This document shows, one piece after another, positions 42,120 to 55,338 of a stretch of DNA of 64,000 nucleotides; position 1 is the first letter of the stretch, and each line of letters begins with the position of its first letter. The stretch comes from Marinobacterium alkalitolerans (GTDB lineage: Bacteria > Pseudomonadota > Gammaproteobacteria > Pseudomonadales > Balneatricaceae), in the NCBI RefSeq assembly GCF_017776525.1, contig NZ_JACVEW010000005.1:62001-126000 (forward strand). The letters are read 5' to 3'. The notes below the pieces were generated by a model. It saw only the letters and a program-made list of their open reading frames with translations. It did not search any database and had not been told where the DNA came from. Made by a program: the position numbers and the translations under genes.

Positions 42120-44249
42120 ATGTCTGCTTCCCCACAAACCGACCAGCAAACCGCTGAACAGCTTAAATCCATGGAGCTGACTCAGCGTGATGAGCAAGGA
42201 CCGACCGGGCGCTTCGTCTATTGGGCCGGTGTACTCTTTGCCCTGGCCCATATCTATTTCAACACCCTCGGCACGCTGTCCGAGCTCTGGGTGTCGGCGA
42301 TCCACTTTTCCGGTTTCGCACTCATGTGTGCCCTGATGGTGCCGCTGTCGAGAAAGCATGGGCATGCCCGTTGGACGGTTGCCATTGATGTCGTCATCGG
42401 CCTGGTGGCCATAGCAACCACGATCTACCTGATAGCATTTGAAGATGCGCTCTATGAGCGCGGCGTTCACTTTATTGCCACTGACTGGGTGGTGGCAGTT
42501 GTTGCCATTCTGGTGGCGCTGGAAATGACCCGCCGTACCACAGGCTGGTTTATTCCCTGTCTGATCCTGTTCTCGCTGACCTATGTGTTCTGGTGGGGGC
42601 AGTATGTCGATGGCATGTTCAATTTTCCGGGCCTGAGTCTGGAAACCGTGCTCTATCGCAGTTATTTCTCGTCCGAGGGGATGTTCGGCTCCATTGCCCG
42701 TATCTCCTGGACCTACGTATTCATGTTTATTCTGTTCGGCGCCTTTCTGGTTAAATCGGGTGCCGGCGACTTTATTATCGAGCTGTCCCGCTGTGCAGCC
42801 GGCCGCATGATTGGTGGCCCCGGCTTTGTTGCGGTACTGGGCTCCGGCCTGATGGGCTCTGTATCGGGCTCCTCTGTTGCCAACACCGTGTCGACCGGTG
42901 TCATCACCATTCCACTGATGCGCAAGGCCGGCTTTCCGTCCCGGTTTGCGGCGGGGGTCGAAGCGGCTGCATCAACCGGTGGTCAGTTGATGCCGCCGGT
43001 GATGGGGGCGGGTGCCTTTATCATGGCGTCCTACACCCAGATTCCCTATGTTGAAATCATCGCCATTGCGGCCTTGCCGGCGCTGCTGTACTTCCTGTCG
43101 GTCGGTTTCTATGTGCGCGTTGAGGCACGTCGCAGTCATGCGCATGCGGTTGAGATGGATGTGCGTCCGGTGCGAGAAGTGCTCAAGGAGGGCTGGCACT
43201 GCCTGCTGCCGCTGGTTGTGCTGGTGGCGCTGCTGATCTATGGCTTTACACCCACCTATGCGGCCGGTATCTCGATTATTTCGGTGGTGCTGGCGTCCTG
43301 GATCTCACCGAAGAAAATGGGCCTGCGCGATATTCTGGATGCACTGGCGCAGGGCTCTCGTAACATGGCGACAACCGCGATGCTGCTTGTGGCCGTTGGC
43401 CTGGTCGTCAACGTTGTCGCCATGACCGGCATCGGCAACACCTTCTCGTTGATGGTGACCGACTGGGCCGGCGGCAGTCTGCTGATCACACTGGTGCTGG
43501 TGGCACTGGCATCACTGGTGCTGGGCATGGGGCTTCCGGTCACGGCGGCCTACATTGTACTGGCAACCCTGTCGGCACCGGCGCTGTACAGCCTGATGGC
43601 AGAACGCGAACTGTTGGAGCTGATGATCAACGGCAACCTGCCCGAGGCGGCACGTGCCATCTTCATGCTGGTCGATCCCAACAGCCTGACGGCACTGGCT
43701 GCGCCCATGAGTGAGGCACAGGCCACGGGACTGCTGGAACAGGTGCCGCCCGATTTCAAGGGGCAGCTGCTGGATCAGGCCATTGATGCCGAGAAGCTGG
43801 GCATGATCCTGCTGGCGGCACACATGATTATCTTCTGGCTGTCGCAGGACTCCAATGTGACACCGCCGGTCTGTCTGACCGCCTTTGCGGCGGCAGCCAT
43901 TGCGCGCACGCCTCCAATGAAGACCGGTTTCACTGCCTGGAAAATTGCCAAGGGGCTGTATATCGTACCGCTGCTGTTTGCCTACACCGGCTTTATTGGT
44001 GGCAGTGTTGAAGAGGTTCTGACGATTTTCCTGTTCGGTGTCCTGGGTCTCTATGCCTTTGTCGGCTTTATGGAAGGGTATTTGGAAGGGCCGCTGAATC
44101 CGGTATTCAGGGTGATCAGTGGTGCCTGCGCCGTCGGTCTGCTCTGGCCGCATGGGCAACTGGCATATGATCTGATTGCCGCAGCGGCGTTCGTGGGCCT
44201 GTTCATCTACAGCCGCTCGCTGGCTCCGGCGGTAGAGGTGAAGGGATAA
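42120..44249 (+). CDS. TRAP transporter fused permease (TAXI type)
   Basis: A 709-residue inner-membrane protein fusing the small DctQ-like and large DctM-like TRAP subunits, the normal form for TAXI systems. It has about 18-20 hydrophobic helices. The large-subunit core is marked by GSGLMGSVSGSSVANTVSTG, EAAASTGGQLMPPVMGAGAFIM and SLVLGMGLPVTAAYIVLA; the last part has WLSQDSNVTPPVCLTAFAAA. I use the ATG at 42120, with AGGA 8 nt upstream, over the GTG at 42117. Import is driven by sodium or proton gradient. lhgO follows after 4 bp. Confidence 0.92.
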   Translation: MSASPQTDQQTAEQLKSMELTQRDEQGPTGRFVYWAGVLFALAHIYFNTLGTLSELWVSAIHFSGFALMCALMVPLSRKHGHARWTVAIDVVIGLVAIATTIYLIAFEDALYERGVHFIATDWVVAVVAILVALEMTRRTTGWFIPCLILFSLTYVFWWGQYVDGMFNFPGLSLETVLYRSYFSSEGMFGSIARISWTYVFMFILFGAFLVKSGAGDFIIELSRCAAGRMIGGPGFVAVLGSGLMGSVSGSSVANTVSTGVITIPLMRKAGFPSRFAAGVEAAASTGGQLMPPVMGAGAFIMASYTQIPYVEIIAIAALPALLYFLSVGFYVRVEARRSHAHAVEMDVRPVREVLKEGWHCLLPLVVLVALLIYGFTPTYAAGISIISVVLASWISPKKMGLRDILDALAQGSRNMATTAMLLVAVGLVVNVVAMTGIGNTFSLMVTDWAGGSLLITLVLVALASLVLGMGLPVTAAYIVLATLSAPALYSLMAERELLELMINGNLPEAARAIFMLVDPNSLTALAAPMSEAQATGLLEQVPPDFKGQLLDQAIDAEKLGMILLAAHMIIFWLSQDSNVTPPVCLTAFAAAAIARTPPMKTGFTAWKIAKGLYIVPLLFAYTGFIGGSVEEVLTIFLFGVLGLYAFVGFMEGYLEGPLNPVFRVISGACAVGLLWPHGQLAYDLIAAAAFVGLFIYSRSLAPAVEVKG

Positions 44250-44253
44250 CACC

Positions 44254-45462
44254 ATGCAAAACCAGTATGACTATATTGTGGTGGGCGGCGGCATCCTCGG
44301 GTTGTCGACGGCCCGCCAGTTGCAGCAGCGTTTTCCCGGCAAACGGGTGCTGGTGCTTGAAAAGGAGCCAGCGCCGGCCCGCCATCAGACTGGACACAAC
44401 TCCGGCGTCATTCACGCCGGCGTATATTACAAGCCGGGCAGCCTGAAGGCGCGCTTTTGCAAGGCGGGGAATGCAGCCACCAAGGCTTTTTGCCGTGAAC
44501 ATGACATTCCCTTTGATGAATGTGGCAAGCTGCTGGTCGCCACCAATGAAGTGGAGCTTGAGCGGATGCAGGGGCTGATCGGCCGCTGTGCTGAAAACGA
44601 GCTGTCTATTGAAGTGCTGGATGCCGACCAGTTAAAGGCACGGGAGCCCAACATCACCGGCGTTGGGGGCATTTTCGTGCCCTCGACCGGTATTGTCAGC
44701 TATACCCGCATCTGCGAAAAGATGGCTGAGCTGGTCGAGGCTGAAGGCGGCGATGTGCGTTTTGGCACCGAGGTGCGAGCCATCAATGAACAGCCTGATC
44801 AGATCAGGGTAGACACCTCACAAGGTGAGTTTACGGGTGGTTTTATGGTGGCCTGTGCGGGCCTGATGTCGGATCGAATTGTCCGCATGCTGGGGCAAAC
44901 ACCGGCCTTCAAGATCATCCCTTTTCGGGGAGAGTACTTCCTGCTGCCGCCACAGCACAACGGGATTGTTAACCACCTGATCTACCCGATTCCCGACCCC
45001 GACCTGCCGTTTCTGGGCGTGCATCTGACACGGATGATCGATGGAACAGTGACGGTGGGGCCCAACGCGGTATTGGCGTTCAAGCGAGAGGGCTACCGCA
45101 AGACCGATATCAGCCTTAAGGACACGGCCGAGATGCTGATGTATCCCGGTTTGTTGAAAATGCTGGCACGCAACCTCAGGCCGGGCCTGATGGAGATGAA
45201 AAACAGCCTGTTCAGGCGGGGATATCTGGAGCAGGTGCGCAAGTACTGCCCTCAACTGACACTGGATGACCTCAGTCCCTATCCGGCCGGTGTGCGTGCT
45301 CAGGCCGTTGCGCCCGATGGCTCACTGGTGGATGATTTCCTGTTCGTACAATCGAGCCGGAGCCTGGTGGTATGTAACGCGCCATCACCGGCGGCGACAT
45401 CTGCCATTCCCATCGGTGAGCACATTGTTGACCGTGTCAGCGAGCAGCCGGGGGCGGTTTGA
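44254..45462 (+). CDS. lhgO: L-2-hydroxyglutarate oxidase
   Basis: A 402-residue FAD enzyme of the LhgO/YgaF group, which oxidises L-2-hydroxyglutarate to 2-oxoglutarate at the membrane. The FAD-binding Rossmann loop is VVGGGILGLSTARQL; HQTGHNSGVIHAGVYYKPGS is diagnostic of the family, as are PFRGEYF and TVTVGPNAVLAF. In E. coli lhgO follows csiD (glutarate hydroxylase); no csiD is present here. Direct linkage to the TAXI transporter suggests that hydroxyglutarate or a precursor is imported rather than made from glutarate. Confidence 0.92.
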   Translation: MQNQYDYIVVGGGILGLSTARQLQQRFPGKRVLVLEKEPAPARHQTGHNSGVIHAGVYYKPGSLKARFCKAGNAATKAFCREHDIPFDECGKLLVATNEVELERMQGLIGRCAENELSIEVLDADQLKAREPNITGVGGIFVPSTGIVSYTRICEKMAELVEAEGGDVRFGTEVRAINEQPDQIRVDTSQGEFTGGFMVACAGLMSDRIVRMLGQTPAFKIIPFRGEYFLLPPQHNGIVNHLIYPIPDPDLPFLGVHLTRMIDGTVTVGPNAVLAFKREGYRKTDISLKDTAEMLMYPGLLKMLARNLRPGLMEMKNSLFRRGYLEQVRKYCPQLTLDDLSPYPAGVRAQAVAPDGSLVDDFLFVQSSRSLVVCNAPSPAATSAIPIGEHIVDRVSEQPGAV

Positions 45463-45590
45463 TCCGCCCTCGGCATGATGCTGGTCAAAGTGTGAACGGA
45501 TGCTGACAGTGGACACTGATCTTTGCTTGAGTCCCGAACGGTAATTCGGTAGTTTGGCTTCATAATAATAGTCCTTGTGGAGCCTTCCAT

Positions 45591-48500
45591 TTGCTTTTCT
45601 CCGCACTCAGTCGAGCAGTCAGGCTGATCTACCCGCTTATTTGCGCGGTCTTCATACTGTCGTCCCAGGCAGTTGCCGAGACACAGCTGTCCGACGGCCC
45701 CGACTTCAAGGCGGTCTTCACGGAAGCCAACCTCCCCATGCTGCTGATCGAGCCCGAGAGCGGCCGGATCGTTGCCTCCAACGCAGCCTCAGCCGCTTTC
45801 TATGGCTATTCGAAGCAACAGCTCGAGTCCATGAGTATTCAGGACATCAACACGTTCACGCCGGAGCAAGTCAAGGCCGAGCGTGCACTGGCTGAATCGG
45901 AAGGGCGTAACTACTTCATTTTCCGGCACCGTCTGGCCGATGGTGAGGTCAGGACCGTAGAAGTCTATTCAAGGCCTTACACCTTTGACGGGCGCTCGCT
46001 CCTGTACTCCATCATCAACGACATCACGCCCGGACGCCACCAGGCGGCCGACCTCTGGCACTACCAGGAGCGGCTCGAGCAGATGGTGGATGCCCAGGTG
46101 GGGCAAATCGAACAAAACCGCAAGCACCAGCTCCTGTTGCTGCTGGCAGGCTTGCTGGTGCAGGCGCTGGTGATCGTGCTGCTGATACGCAATATCAGAC
46201 ACCGAAAAGAGCTCGAAAAGCAGCGTGCCGCGGCCAACCGGGCACTGGAAGAAAGCCGCTACCAGCTTGAAGAGGCGCAGCGCATTGCCAAGGTTGGCAG
46301 CTGGGTGCTCGATCACGAAAAGGGTGAAATGGTCTGCTCCAGTCAGATGCGGCATATTCTGGAGATTGACGAAAATGAAGACCCTGCCGTGGTCTATCGC
46401 CGCGCCTGGGAGCGCGTGCACCCCGATGACCTGGAGCGTTTGAAGGATACCTACAGCAACGCGCTTGAGAGTGCCTCTCCCTATGATATTGAGCACCGTC
46501 TGCTGATGCCGGATGGTCGCGTCAAGTTCATCCATGTGCGGGCGGAAAACCGAGTGGTCGACAGTTCCGGCCGACCCATGACGCTTGGCACCGTACAGGA
46601 TATTACTCGTCAGCATGTGGTGCAGGATGCCTTGACGGCTCTGGCAACCGATTATGCTTCACTGGCAGGCATCGACTTTTACCGTGCAGTATGCCGGCAT
46701 TTAGCAGATGCACTCGGTCTTGACTACGTATTTGTCGGGGCCCTGTCTCCGAACCATGAGTCGGTTGATGTGATTGCCGGAGCGGCTCTGCAAGGAGATA
46801 TTACTCCTTTCCGCTATGGCTTGAAGGGGACTCCCTGCAATGATGTTATGGAGTGCTCCATGGAGGTTCACGCCCACAGTATACAGGCGATGTTTCCTGA
46901 GGATGAGCTGCTGCAGGAGATGGGAATTGAGTCCTACGTGGGCAGTTCGCTGCTGGACAAGCAGCAACAGCCGATGGGCATTCTGGTTGGTTTGGGATGC
47001 CGCCCCTTGAGGGAAGAAGCGCTGGCTGAAGAGCTGTTTCGTGTCTTCGTGGGTCGAGTGGACGCTGAAATGCAGCGCAGCCAGGCCGAGCATAAGGTTG
47101 AGCAGCTGGATGCCTATCGCGAGATTGTGCTGAAGTTTTCCAACCGTTTTATCAACCTGAGCCTGCCGGAAGTGGATGATGCGATCCAGCAGGCGCTGCA
47201 TGAGATTGGCGCCTTTATCGGTGCCGATAGCTGTTACCTGTTTGAATACGACTTCGACGACCAGCAGTTCTCCATGACCCATGAATGGTGTGTGGACGGG
47301 CTTGAAGGCTGGAAGGACCGCCTGCAGGGTATTCCGCTGGCCAATATGCCGAGCTGGACGCAACGGCACTCTCAGGGTGAGGCGATTGTGGTGCCGGATG
47401 TTGGCGAACTGGAAGAGCGCTTCGTCGCCGATATCATTCGCGAGCGTGGCCTCAAGAGCTTTATTGATCAGCCATTGATGAGTGAGAGTGGCTGCATTGG
47501 ATTCGTGGGTGTTTCCAGTCGGGAAAAACAGATTTTTGATGATCAGACCGTCGCGTTGCTGGAGTTGCTGGCAGGCCTGCTCACCAACATTCGCAAGCGA
47601 CAGGAGACAGAAGGCCAGCTGCAGTTGTCCGCAAGCGTGTTCGACAACGCGGATGAAAGCATCATGATCACCGACCCGGATGGCAAGATCCTCTCGGTCA
47701 ATCAGGCGTTTGTGCGTACAACGGGCTATTCCGCGGAAGAAGCCAAGGGGCAGGACCCGGTATTCATGAATGTACATGAGGCTGACCCTGATTATCGTGA
47801 TCGGGTCTGGGAGCGCCTGAAGCGCTTTGGCTACTGGAAAGGGGAAGTGTGGAATCGCCATCGGGAAGGTGAGCGCTACGCGGTGCTGCAGAAGATCAAC
47901 GCCTTCTTTGACCAGACAGGGGCATTGAAAGGCTATGTCTCACTGATGTCCGACATCACCACCCTCAAGCATCAGCAGCACCAGCTTGAACGCATTGCGC
48001 ACTTTGACGCACTGACCGGACTGCCCAACCGTACCCTGCTGGCGGACCGGATGCAGCAGGCCATCGCACTGGCCAATCGCACGCATTCCAGCGTTGCCAT
48101 CCTGTTCATCGATCTGGATGGATTCAAGCTGATCAACGACACCCACAGCCATGCCGTGGGTGATCAGCTGCTGATTCAGGTGGCGCAGCGCATGAAAGAG
48201 GTGATGCGTCAGGAAGATACTCTGGCTCGGCTGGGCGGGGATGAATTTGTCGCTGTGCTGATGAACCTGGAACAGACGGAAGACAGTATTCCGGTGATCC
48301 GCCGCTTGCTTGATTCGGTGTCTGACCCCTTCCGAGTGAAGGGGCTGGGCCTTCGCGTGTCTGCCAGTATCGGGGTTGCCTTCTACCCGCAGCAGGAGAA
48401 CCTGGATGCCGACCAGCTGTTGCGACAGGCTGACCAGGCGATGTATCAGGCCAAGCAGGCCGGCAAGAACCGCTATCAGTTCTTCGATGTTGAACGTGAT

Positions 48501-49319
48501 CGGGCCCTTCGGACTCAGCACGACAGCCTCGAAAGTATCCGGCTGGCGATGAGCAACCGTGAGCTGGTGCTGCATTTCCAGCCCAAGGTGAATATGCGCA
48601 CCGGTGATGTGATTGGCTGTGAAGCTCTGATTCGCTGGCAGCATCCGGAGCGTGGCCTCTTGCCGCCTGCCGCCTTCCTGCCGGTTATTGAAAACCATCC
48701 GATCGCGATCGAGGTCGGTGAGTGGGTGCTGGAAACCGCGCTGGACCAGGTGCTTGCATGGCGACAGGAAGGGCTGGAGATTCCGGTCAGTGTCAACATC
48801 GACGCCATTCATCTTCAGCACAGCGAGTTTATCCCCTCCATCAAGAAGATGCTGGATCGACGACCGGGTATCCGCCGAGGTGACCTGGAGCTGGAAATAC
48901 TGGAAACCACGGCGCTTGAAGACGTGGAGCAGGTATCAGCCATCATTGATGAGTGCAGCAGTTTGGGAGTCGGTTTTGCACTGGATGATTTTGGCACAGG
49001 CTACTCGTCACTGACCTATTTGAAGCGACTGCCGGCCCAGATGCTGAAGATCGACCGCAGCTTTGTGCGTGACATGCTGGTAGACCCGGATGACCTGGCC
49101 ATTCTCAAGGGGGTGATCCAGCTGGCGGGTGCGTTCCGACGTGAGGTGATTGCTGAAGGGGTCGAGACGGAAGAGCACGGCCGTGAGCTGCTGTCGCTCG
49201 GGTGTGATCTCGGTCAGGGGTACGCCATTGCGCGTCCCATGCCGGCCGATGACATGCCGGCATGGTATTGGCGGTGGCAGCAGCACTATATGGCAGCTGC
49301 GGAACCTCTGGACAGCTGA
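45591..49319 (+). CDS. Membrane PAS/GAF/GGDEF/EAL c-di-GMP protein
   Basis: A 1242-residue sensor protein. A signal peptide and a periplasmic PAS domain (about 40-155) precede a coiled coil and one transmembrane helix (about 183-203). Cytoplasmic PAS, two GAF-like and another PAS domain follow. The GGDEF domain has ARLGGDEF intact and an RxxD inhibitory site (RQED) five residues before it; the EAL domain has CEALIRW, LEILETT, ALDDFGTGY, LKIDRSF and EGVET. It could make and break c-di-GMP. The start is a TTG with GTGGAG 8 nt upstream. A PAS domain in the periplasm is uncommon. Confidence 0.9.
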   Translation: MLFSALSRAVRLIYPLICAVFILSSQAVAETQLSDGPDFKAVFTEANLPMLLIEPESGRIVASNAASAAFYGYSKQQLESMSIQDINTFTPEQVKAERALAESEGRNYFIFRHRLADGEVRTVEVYSRPYTFDGRSLLYSIINDITPGRHQAADLWHYQERLEQMVDAQVGQIEQNRKHQLLLLLAGLLVQALVIVLLIRNIRHRKELEKQRAAANRALEESRYQLEEAQRIAKVGSWVLDHEKGEMVCSSQMRHILEIDENEDPAVVYRRAWERVHPDDLERLKDTYSNALESASPYDIEHRLLMPDGRVKFIHVRAENRVVDSSGRPMTLGTVQDITRQHVVQDALTALATDYASLAGIDFYRAVCRHLADALGLDYVFVGALSPNHESVDVIAGAALQGDITPFRYGLKGTPCNDVMECSMEVHAHSIQAMFPEDELLQEMGIESYVGSSLLDKQQQPMGILVGLGCRPLREEALAEELFRVFVGRVDAEMQRSQAEHKVEQLDAYREIVLKFSNRFINLSLPEVDDAIQQALHEIGAFIGADSCYLFEYDFDDQQFSMTHEWCVDGLEGWKDRLQGIPLANMPSWTQRHSQGEAIVVPDVGELEERFVADIIRERGLKSFIDQPLMSESGCIGFVGVSSREKQIFDDQTVALLELLAGLLTNIRKRQETEGQLQLSASVFDNADESIMITDPDGKILSVNQAFVRTTGYSAEEAKGQDPVFMNVHEADPDYRDRVWERLKRFGYWKGEVWNRHREGERYAVLQKINAFFDQTGALKGYVSLMSDITTLKHQQHQLERIAHFDALTGLPNRTLLADRMQQAIALANRTHSSVAILFIDLDGFKLINDTHSHAVGDQLLIQVAQRMKEVMRQEDTLARLGGDEFVAVLMNLEQTEDSIPVIRRLLDSVSDPFRVKGLGLRVSASIGVAFYPQQENLDADQLLRQADQAMYQAKQAGKNRYQFFDVERDRALRTQHDSLESIRLAMSNRELVLHFQPKVNMRTGDVIGCEALIRWQHPERGLLPPAAFLPVIENHPIAIEVGEWVLETALDQVLAWRQEGLEIPVSVNIDAIHLQHSEFIPSIKKMLDRRPGIRRGDLELEILETTALEDVEQVSAIIDECSSLGVGFALDDFGTGYSSLTYLKRLPAQMLKIDRSFVRDMLVDPDDLAILKGVIQLAGAFRREVIAEGVETEEHGRELLSLGCDLGQGYAIARPMPADDMPAWYWRWQQHYMAAAEPLDS

Positions 49320-50273
49320 TCAGGCGTTTACCTGACGCACGGGCTGTCCCTGCTTGAACTGTTCGATGTTCTCACGGGTCTGACGAATGATCGTTTCCCG
49401 GGCCTGAACGCTGCCCCAGGCGGAATGCGGGGTCACGATCAGGTTGGGGATGCTGTCATCCAGCAGGATATTGCCGTTACGGGGTGGCTCTTCACTGAGC
49501 ACATCGGTCGCGGCACCGCCCAGATGCCCATCACACAGCGCAGCCTTGAGAGCGGCTTCATCCACAATCCCACCGCGCGCGGCATTGATCAGGAAGCTTC
49601 CCGGCTTCATTGTCGCCAGCGCTGCGGCATCAATCAGGTTTCGGGTCTGGTCGGTGAGCGGGCAGTGCAGCGTCAGCACATCAGCACGTTTCAGCACTTC
49701 ATCAAATGCCACGCGATCATCGGGTACAGTCTCACTGCCGGGGCGGGCCGAGATCAGCACCTGCATGCCAAAGCAGGCTGCCAGCCTTGCGACTTCCTGA
49801 CCCAGAGCGCCATAGCCCACCAGGCCCAGCGTACGCCCGCTCAGTTCCAGAATCGGATAATCCAGCAGACAGAACTGCGTCGAGCGGTTCCAGTCCCCCT
49901 GTCTGACGGCCCTGTCATACGCAAGCAGTTGCGTGTGGAGCGCGAGCATCAGCCCCAGTACATGCTGGGCGACCGAGTGCACGCCATACCCCTGAGAATT
50001 ACAGACCGGGATGCTTCGTGCGCGGGCGGCTTCCAGATCAACGTTGTTCACGCCAGTGGCGACAACACAGATCAATTTGAGCTGATCGGCAGCACGGATA
50101 TGTTCGGCACTGAGCACCACCTTGTTGGTGATAACGATGTCATAGCCCTGAATACGTTCCGCGACCTCATCGGCAGAGGTTGCGCTGTAGCACTGCAGCG
50201 CATCAACCGAGTTGGCCAGTGGCGACAGGTCCAGATCATCGAGGCTTTGGGTGTCCAGAAAAACGGCTTTCAT
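49320..50273 (-). CDS. D-2-hydroxyacid dehydrogenase (hydroxypyruvate/glycerate type)
   Basis: A 317-residue NAD(P)-dependent 2-hydroxyacid dehydrogenase. The nucleotide-binding loop is LGLVGYGALGQEVARLA; the catalytic Arg is in NAARGGIVDEAAL, the Glu in the following segment and the His in VTPHSAWGSV. The last motif, with SAW, is that of HprA-type glycerate dehydrogenases, which reduce hydroxypyruvate or glyoxylate. AGGA lies 6 nt before the ATG at 50273; an ATG at 50288 overlapping the maoC-like stop is the alternative. It is in an operon with the MaoC-domain gene. Confidence 0.88.
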   Translation of the reverse strand: MKAVFLDTQSLDDLDLSPLANSVDALQCYSATSADEVAERIQGYDIVITNKVVLSAEHIRAADQLKLICVVATGVNNVDLEAARARSIPVCNSQGYGVHSVAQHVLGLMLALHTQLLAYDRAVRQGDWNRSTQFCLLDYPILELSGRTLGLVGYGALGQEVARLAACFGMQVLISARPGSETVPDDRVAFDEVLKRADVLTLHCPLTDQTRNLIDAAALATMKPGSFLINAARGGIVDEAALKAALCDGHLGGAATDVLSEEPPRNGNILLDDSIPNLIVTPHSAWGSVQARETIIRQTRENIEQFKQGQPVRQVNA

Positions 50274-50284
50274 AACCTGTCCTC

Positions 50285-50755
50285 TCATTCAGCCTGAGCC
50301 GGGCGGCGAAACGCGACTACTTTTGCGTGCATGATCTGAACAGCCTCATCGTGCTGGTTCAGGGTGCGGTTTTCAAGCAGGACGATGCCACGATCCGGCT
50401 TCGATCGAGACGGAATGATGTCCTGAATCTCCATGACGACATGCAACTCGTCTCCCGGTCGAGTGGGCGCGGGCCACTGCAGCTCAACACCTGCACCGAT
50501 CATGCCGCCGGCAAAGGGAATGCCGCTGGTGACCATCAAGCGCATGCTCAGGGACGCCGTGTGCCAGCCACTGGCGGCCAGGCCGCCGAACAGACTGTCT
50601 TCCGCTGCAGCCTCGTCCAGGTGGAAGGGCTGAGGGTCGTACTGCCGGGCAAATGTCTTGATCGTCTCGGCGGTGACCTGCACCTTGTCGGTCGTAAAGC
50701 GCATGCCCGGCTTCAGATCGTCCAGATACAACCTGGGCTGTGTGTCAGCGTCCAT
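50285..50755 (-). CDS. MaoC-like hot-dog-fold dehydratase
   Basis: A 156-residue MaoC-domain protein. The (R)-hydratase motif is YDPQPFHLDEAAAEDSLFGGLAASG with the catalytic Asp and His in place, followed by the hot-dog strands LHVVMEIQDIIPSRSKPDRGIV. Family members hydrate trans-2-enoyl-CoA or dehydrate 3-hydroxyacyl-CoA; some supply (R)-3-hydroxyacyl-CoA. No fatty-acid or PHA gene is next to it, so the substrate is unknown. The 2-hydroxyacid dehydrogenase gene follows 11 bp downstream. Confidence 0.88.
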   Translation of the reverse strand: MDADTQPRLYLDDLKPGMRFTTDKVQVTAETIKTFARQYDPQPFHLDEAAAEDSLFGGLAASGWHTASLSMRLMVTSGIPFAGGMIGAGVELQWPAPTRPGDELHVVMEIQDIIPSRSKPDRGIVLLENRTLNQHDEAVQIMHAKVVAFRRPAQAE

Positions 50756-50816
50756 TAAATAAGCCTCTTGTCATGATCAAAGCCATCCATCTTAACCTGC
50801 GGTTGTGCCGGGTCAA

Positions 50817-54031
<3,215 letters not shown>

Positions 54032-54035
<4 letters not shown>

Positions 54036-55075
54036 TGTGCGGTCTCCTCGGTCGGCTCCAGTTCAGCAGCACCACTCAGCGTCAGGGGGCGGGAGACAAT
54101 GCGTTCACCGGCCTTGAGTCCGGCCAGTACTTCAACCTGATCACCGTTTCGCACGCCCAAACGCACCTGGCGCAAGCGCGGATGATCATCCGTGTCGAGC
54201 ACGAAAACGGCACGCAGCTCACTTCGGTGCAGCACCGCTTCAGCCGGGATCCAGATCGCATCATGATGTCCTACGGGCACGCTGACCTTTACCAGCATGC
54301 CGGGATAAAGCTGCCCGTCAGGCTCGGTCAGCGGCATGCGCAGGCGAAAGGTATGCGTGGCGGGATCGGCGTAGGGGTAAAAGGTCATATCGCCGGTTTC
54401 AAGCTCGCTGCCGTTGGGCAGCGTCACACGGGCACGGCGCTGCTCGCGGGCGAGGCCGGCATACTGCTGGGGCAGGTCGACCACGACGCGCAGGTGTTCC
54501 AGTGACAAGCCGGTCAGTAAGGGCTGGCCGGGGTTAACGCTTTCGCCCAGCTCGACATGGCGCTCCACCAGAATACCGCCATAGGGTGCCGTGATGCGGG
54601 TGTAGTCGAGCTGTTTCCGGGCTTCAGCAAGCGCCGCTTCGGCTCTTGCCAGACGGGCTTCTGCCGCATTGAGCTGGTTGCGCGCCTGATCCAGCGCCTG
54701 ATTGGCCACCAGCTTGCGCTCATGCAGCGACTGAATGCGACTGAACTGCTGCCGGGCATCCGTGAGTCCGGCCTGTGCCTCACGCAGCCCGGCCTGTGCC
54801 TGGCTGAAGCGAGCCTGCTGCTCACTATCCTCCAGTTGCACGATCAGTGCGCCGGCGGGAACGGAGTCGTCCACATCAAACGGCAGGGCGGTGACGCGTC
54901 CGCTGGTCTGGGCCGAGACGGTGCTTTGTTGAACGGCTTCGATAACGCCATCCAGCAGCAGGTGTTCTTCCAGCGTCTGGCGCTCCACCACCAGATGGGA
55001 AGGCGGTGAGGTTTCAGCGGCAAACGCGCCGGTAGACAGGGCCAATAGCAGAGGCAGGGAACGCAACAGAGTCAT
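54032..55075 (-). CDS. RND efflux periplasmic adaptor (membrane fusion protein)
   Basis: A 347-residue adaptor linking the RND pump to an outer-membrane channel. A signal peptide ends at AFAAE, about residue 20. The lipoyl-like halves (VSAQTSGRVTALPFDVDDSV and ITAPYGGILVERHVELGESV) flank an alpha-helical hairpin of about 70 residues, followed by the beta-barrel and membrane-proximal domains (PLTEPDGQLYPGMLVKVSV). No lipobox Cys is present. It is the first gene of the two-gene efflux operon. Confidence 0.9.
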
Positions 55076-55109
55076 GGTGGGCCGCTCCTTGGGACGCGTG
55101 CGTGTCAGA

Positions 55110-55134
55110 ATATTAGTTCATGTTCATATAATAT
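55110..55134. promoter_or_regulatory. AT-rich inverted repeat upstream of RND operon
   Basis: ATATTA at 55110-55115 and TAATAT at 55129-55134 form an inverted repeat around GTTCATGTTCAT, itself a direct repeat. It lies 35 bp upstream of the adaptor start codon in an otherwise GC-rich gap and contains TATAAT at 55127-55132. It probably holds the efflux promoter and a regulator site; no regulator gene is adjacent. The rest of the 263-bp gap to alaC shows no gene or clear signal apart from a TATTAT at 55323-55328. Confidence 0.35.
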
Positions 55135-55338
55135 CCGAGTCCGGTCAACCGACGGGCAGGGTTCGGAGCCATGGCTTCAGTATAGTGCCTGGCAGGCGGG
55201 TATCCGTTGGCCGGCAAAAAAGCACGAATTGAGACTGGCGCATGAAACCATTTGCCGTTAGGCTCGATGTATGGTCATGAAGGTCATGGCCAGCGTCGCT
55301 CGGACGGTTCCGGGCGCTGACGTATTATCGAGGTTTAC

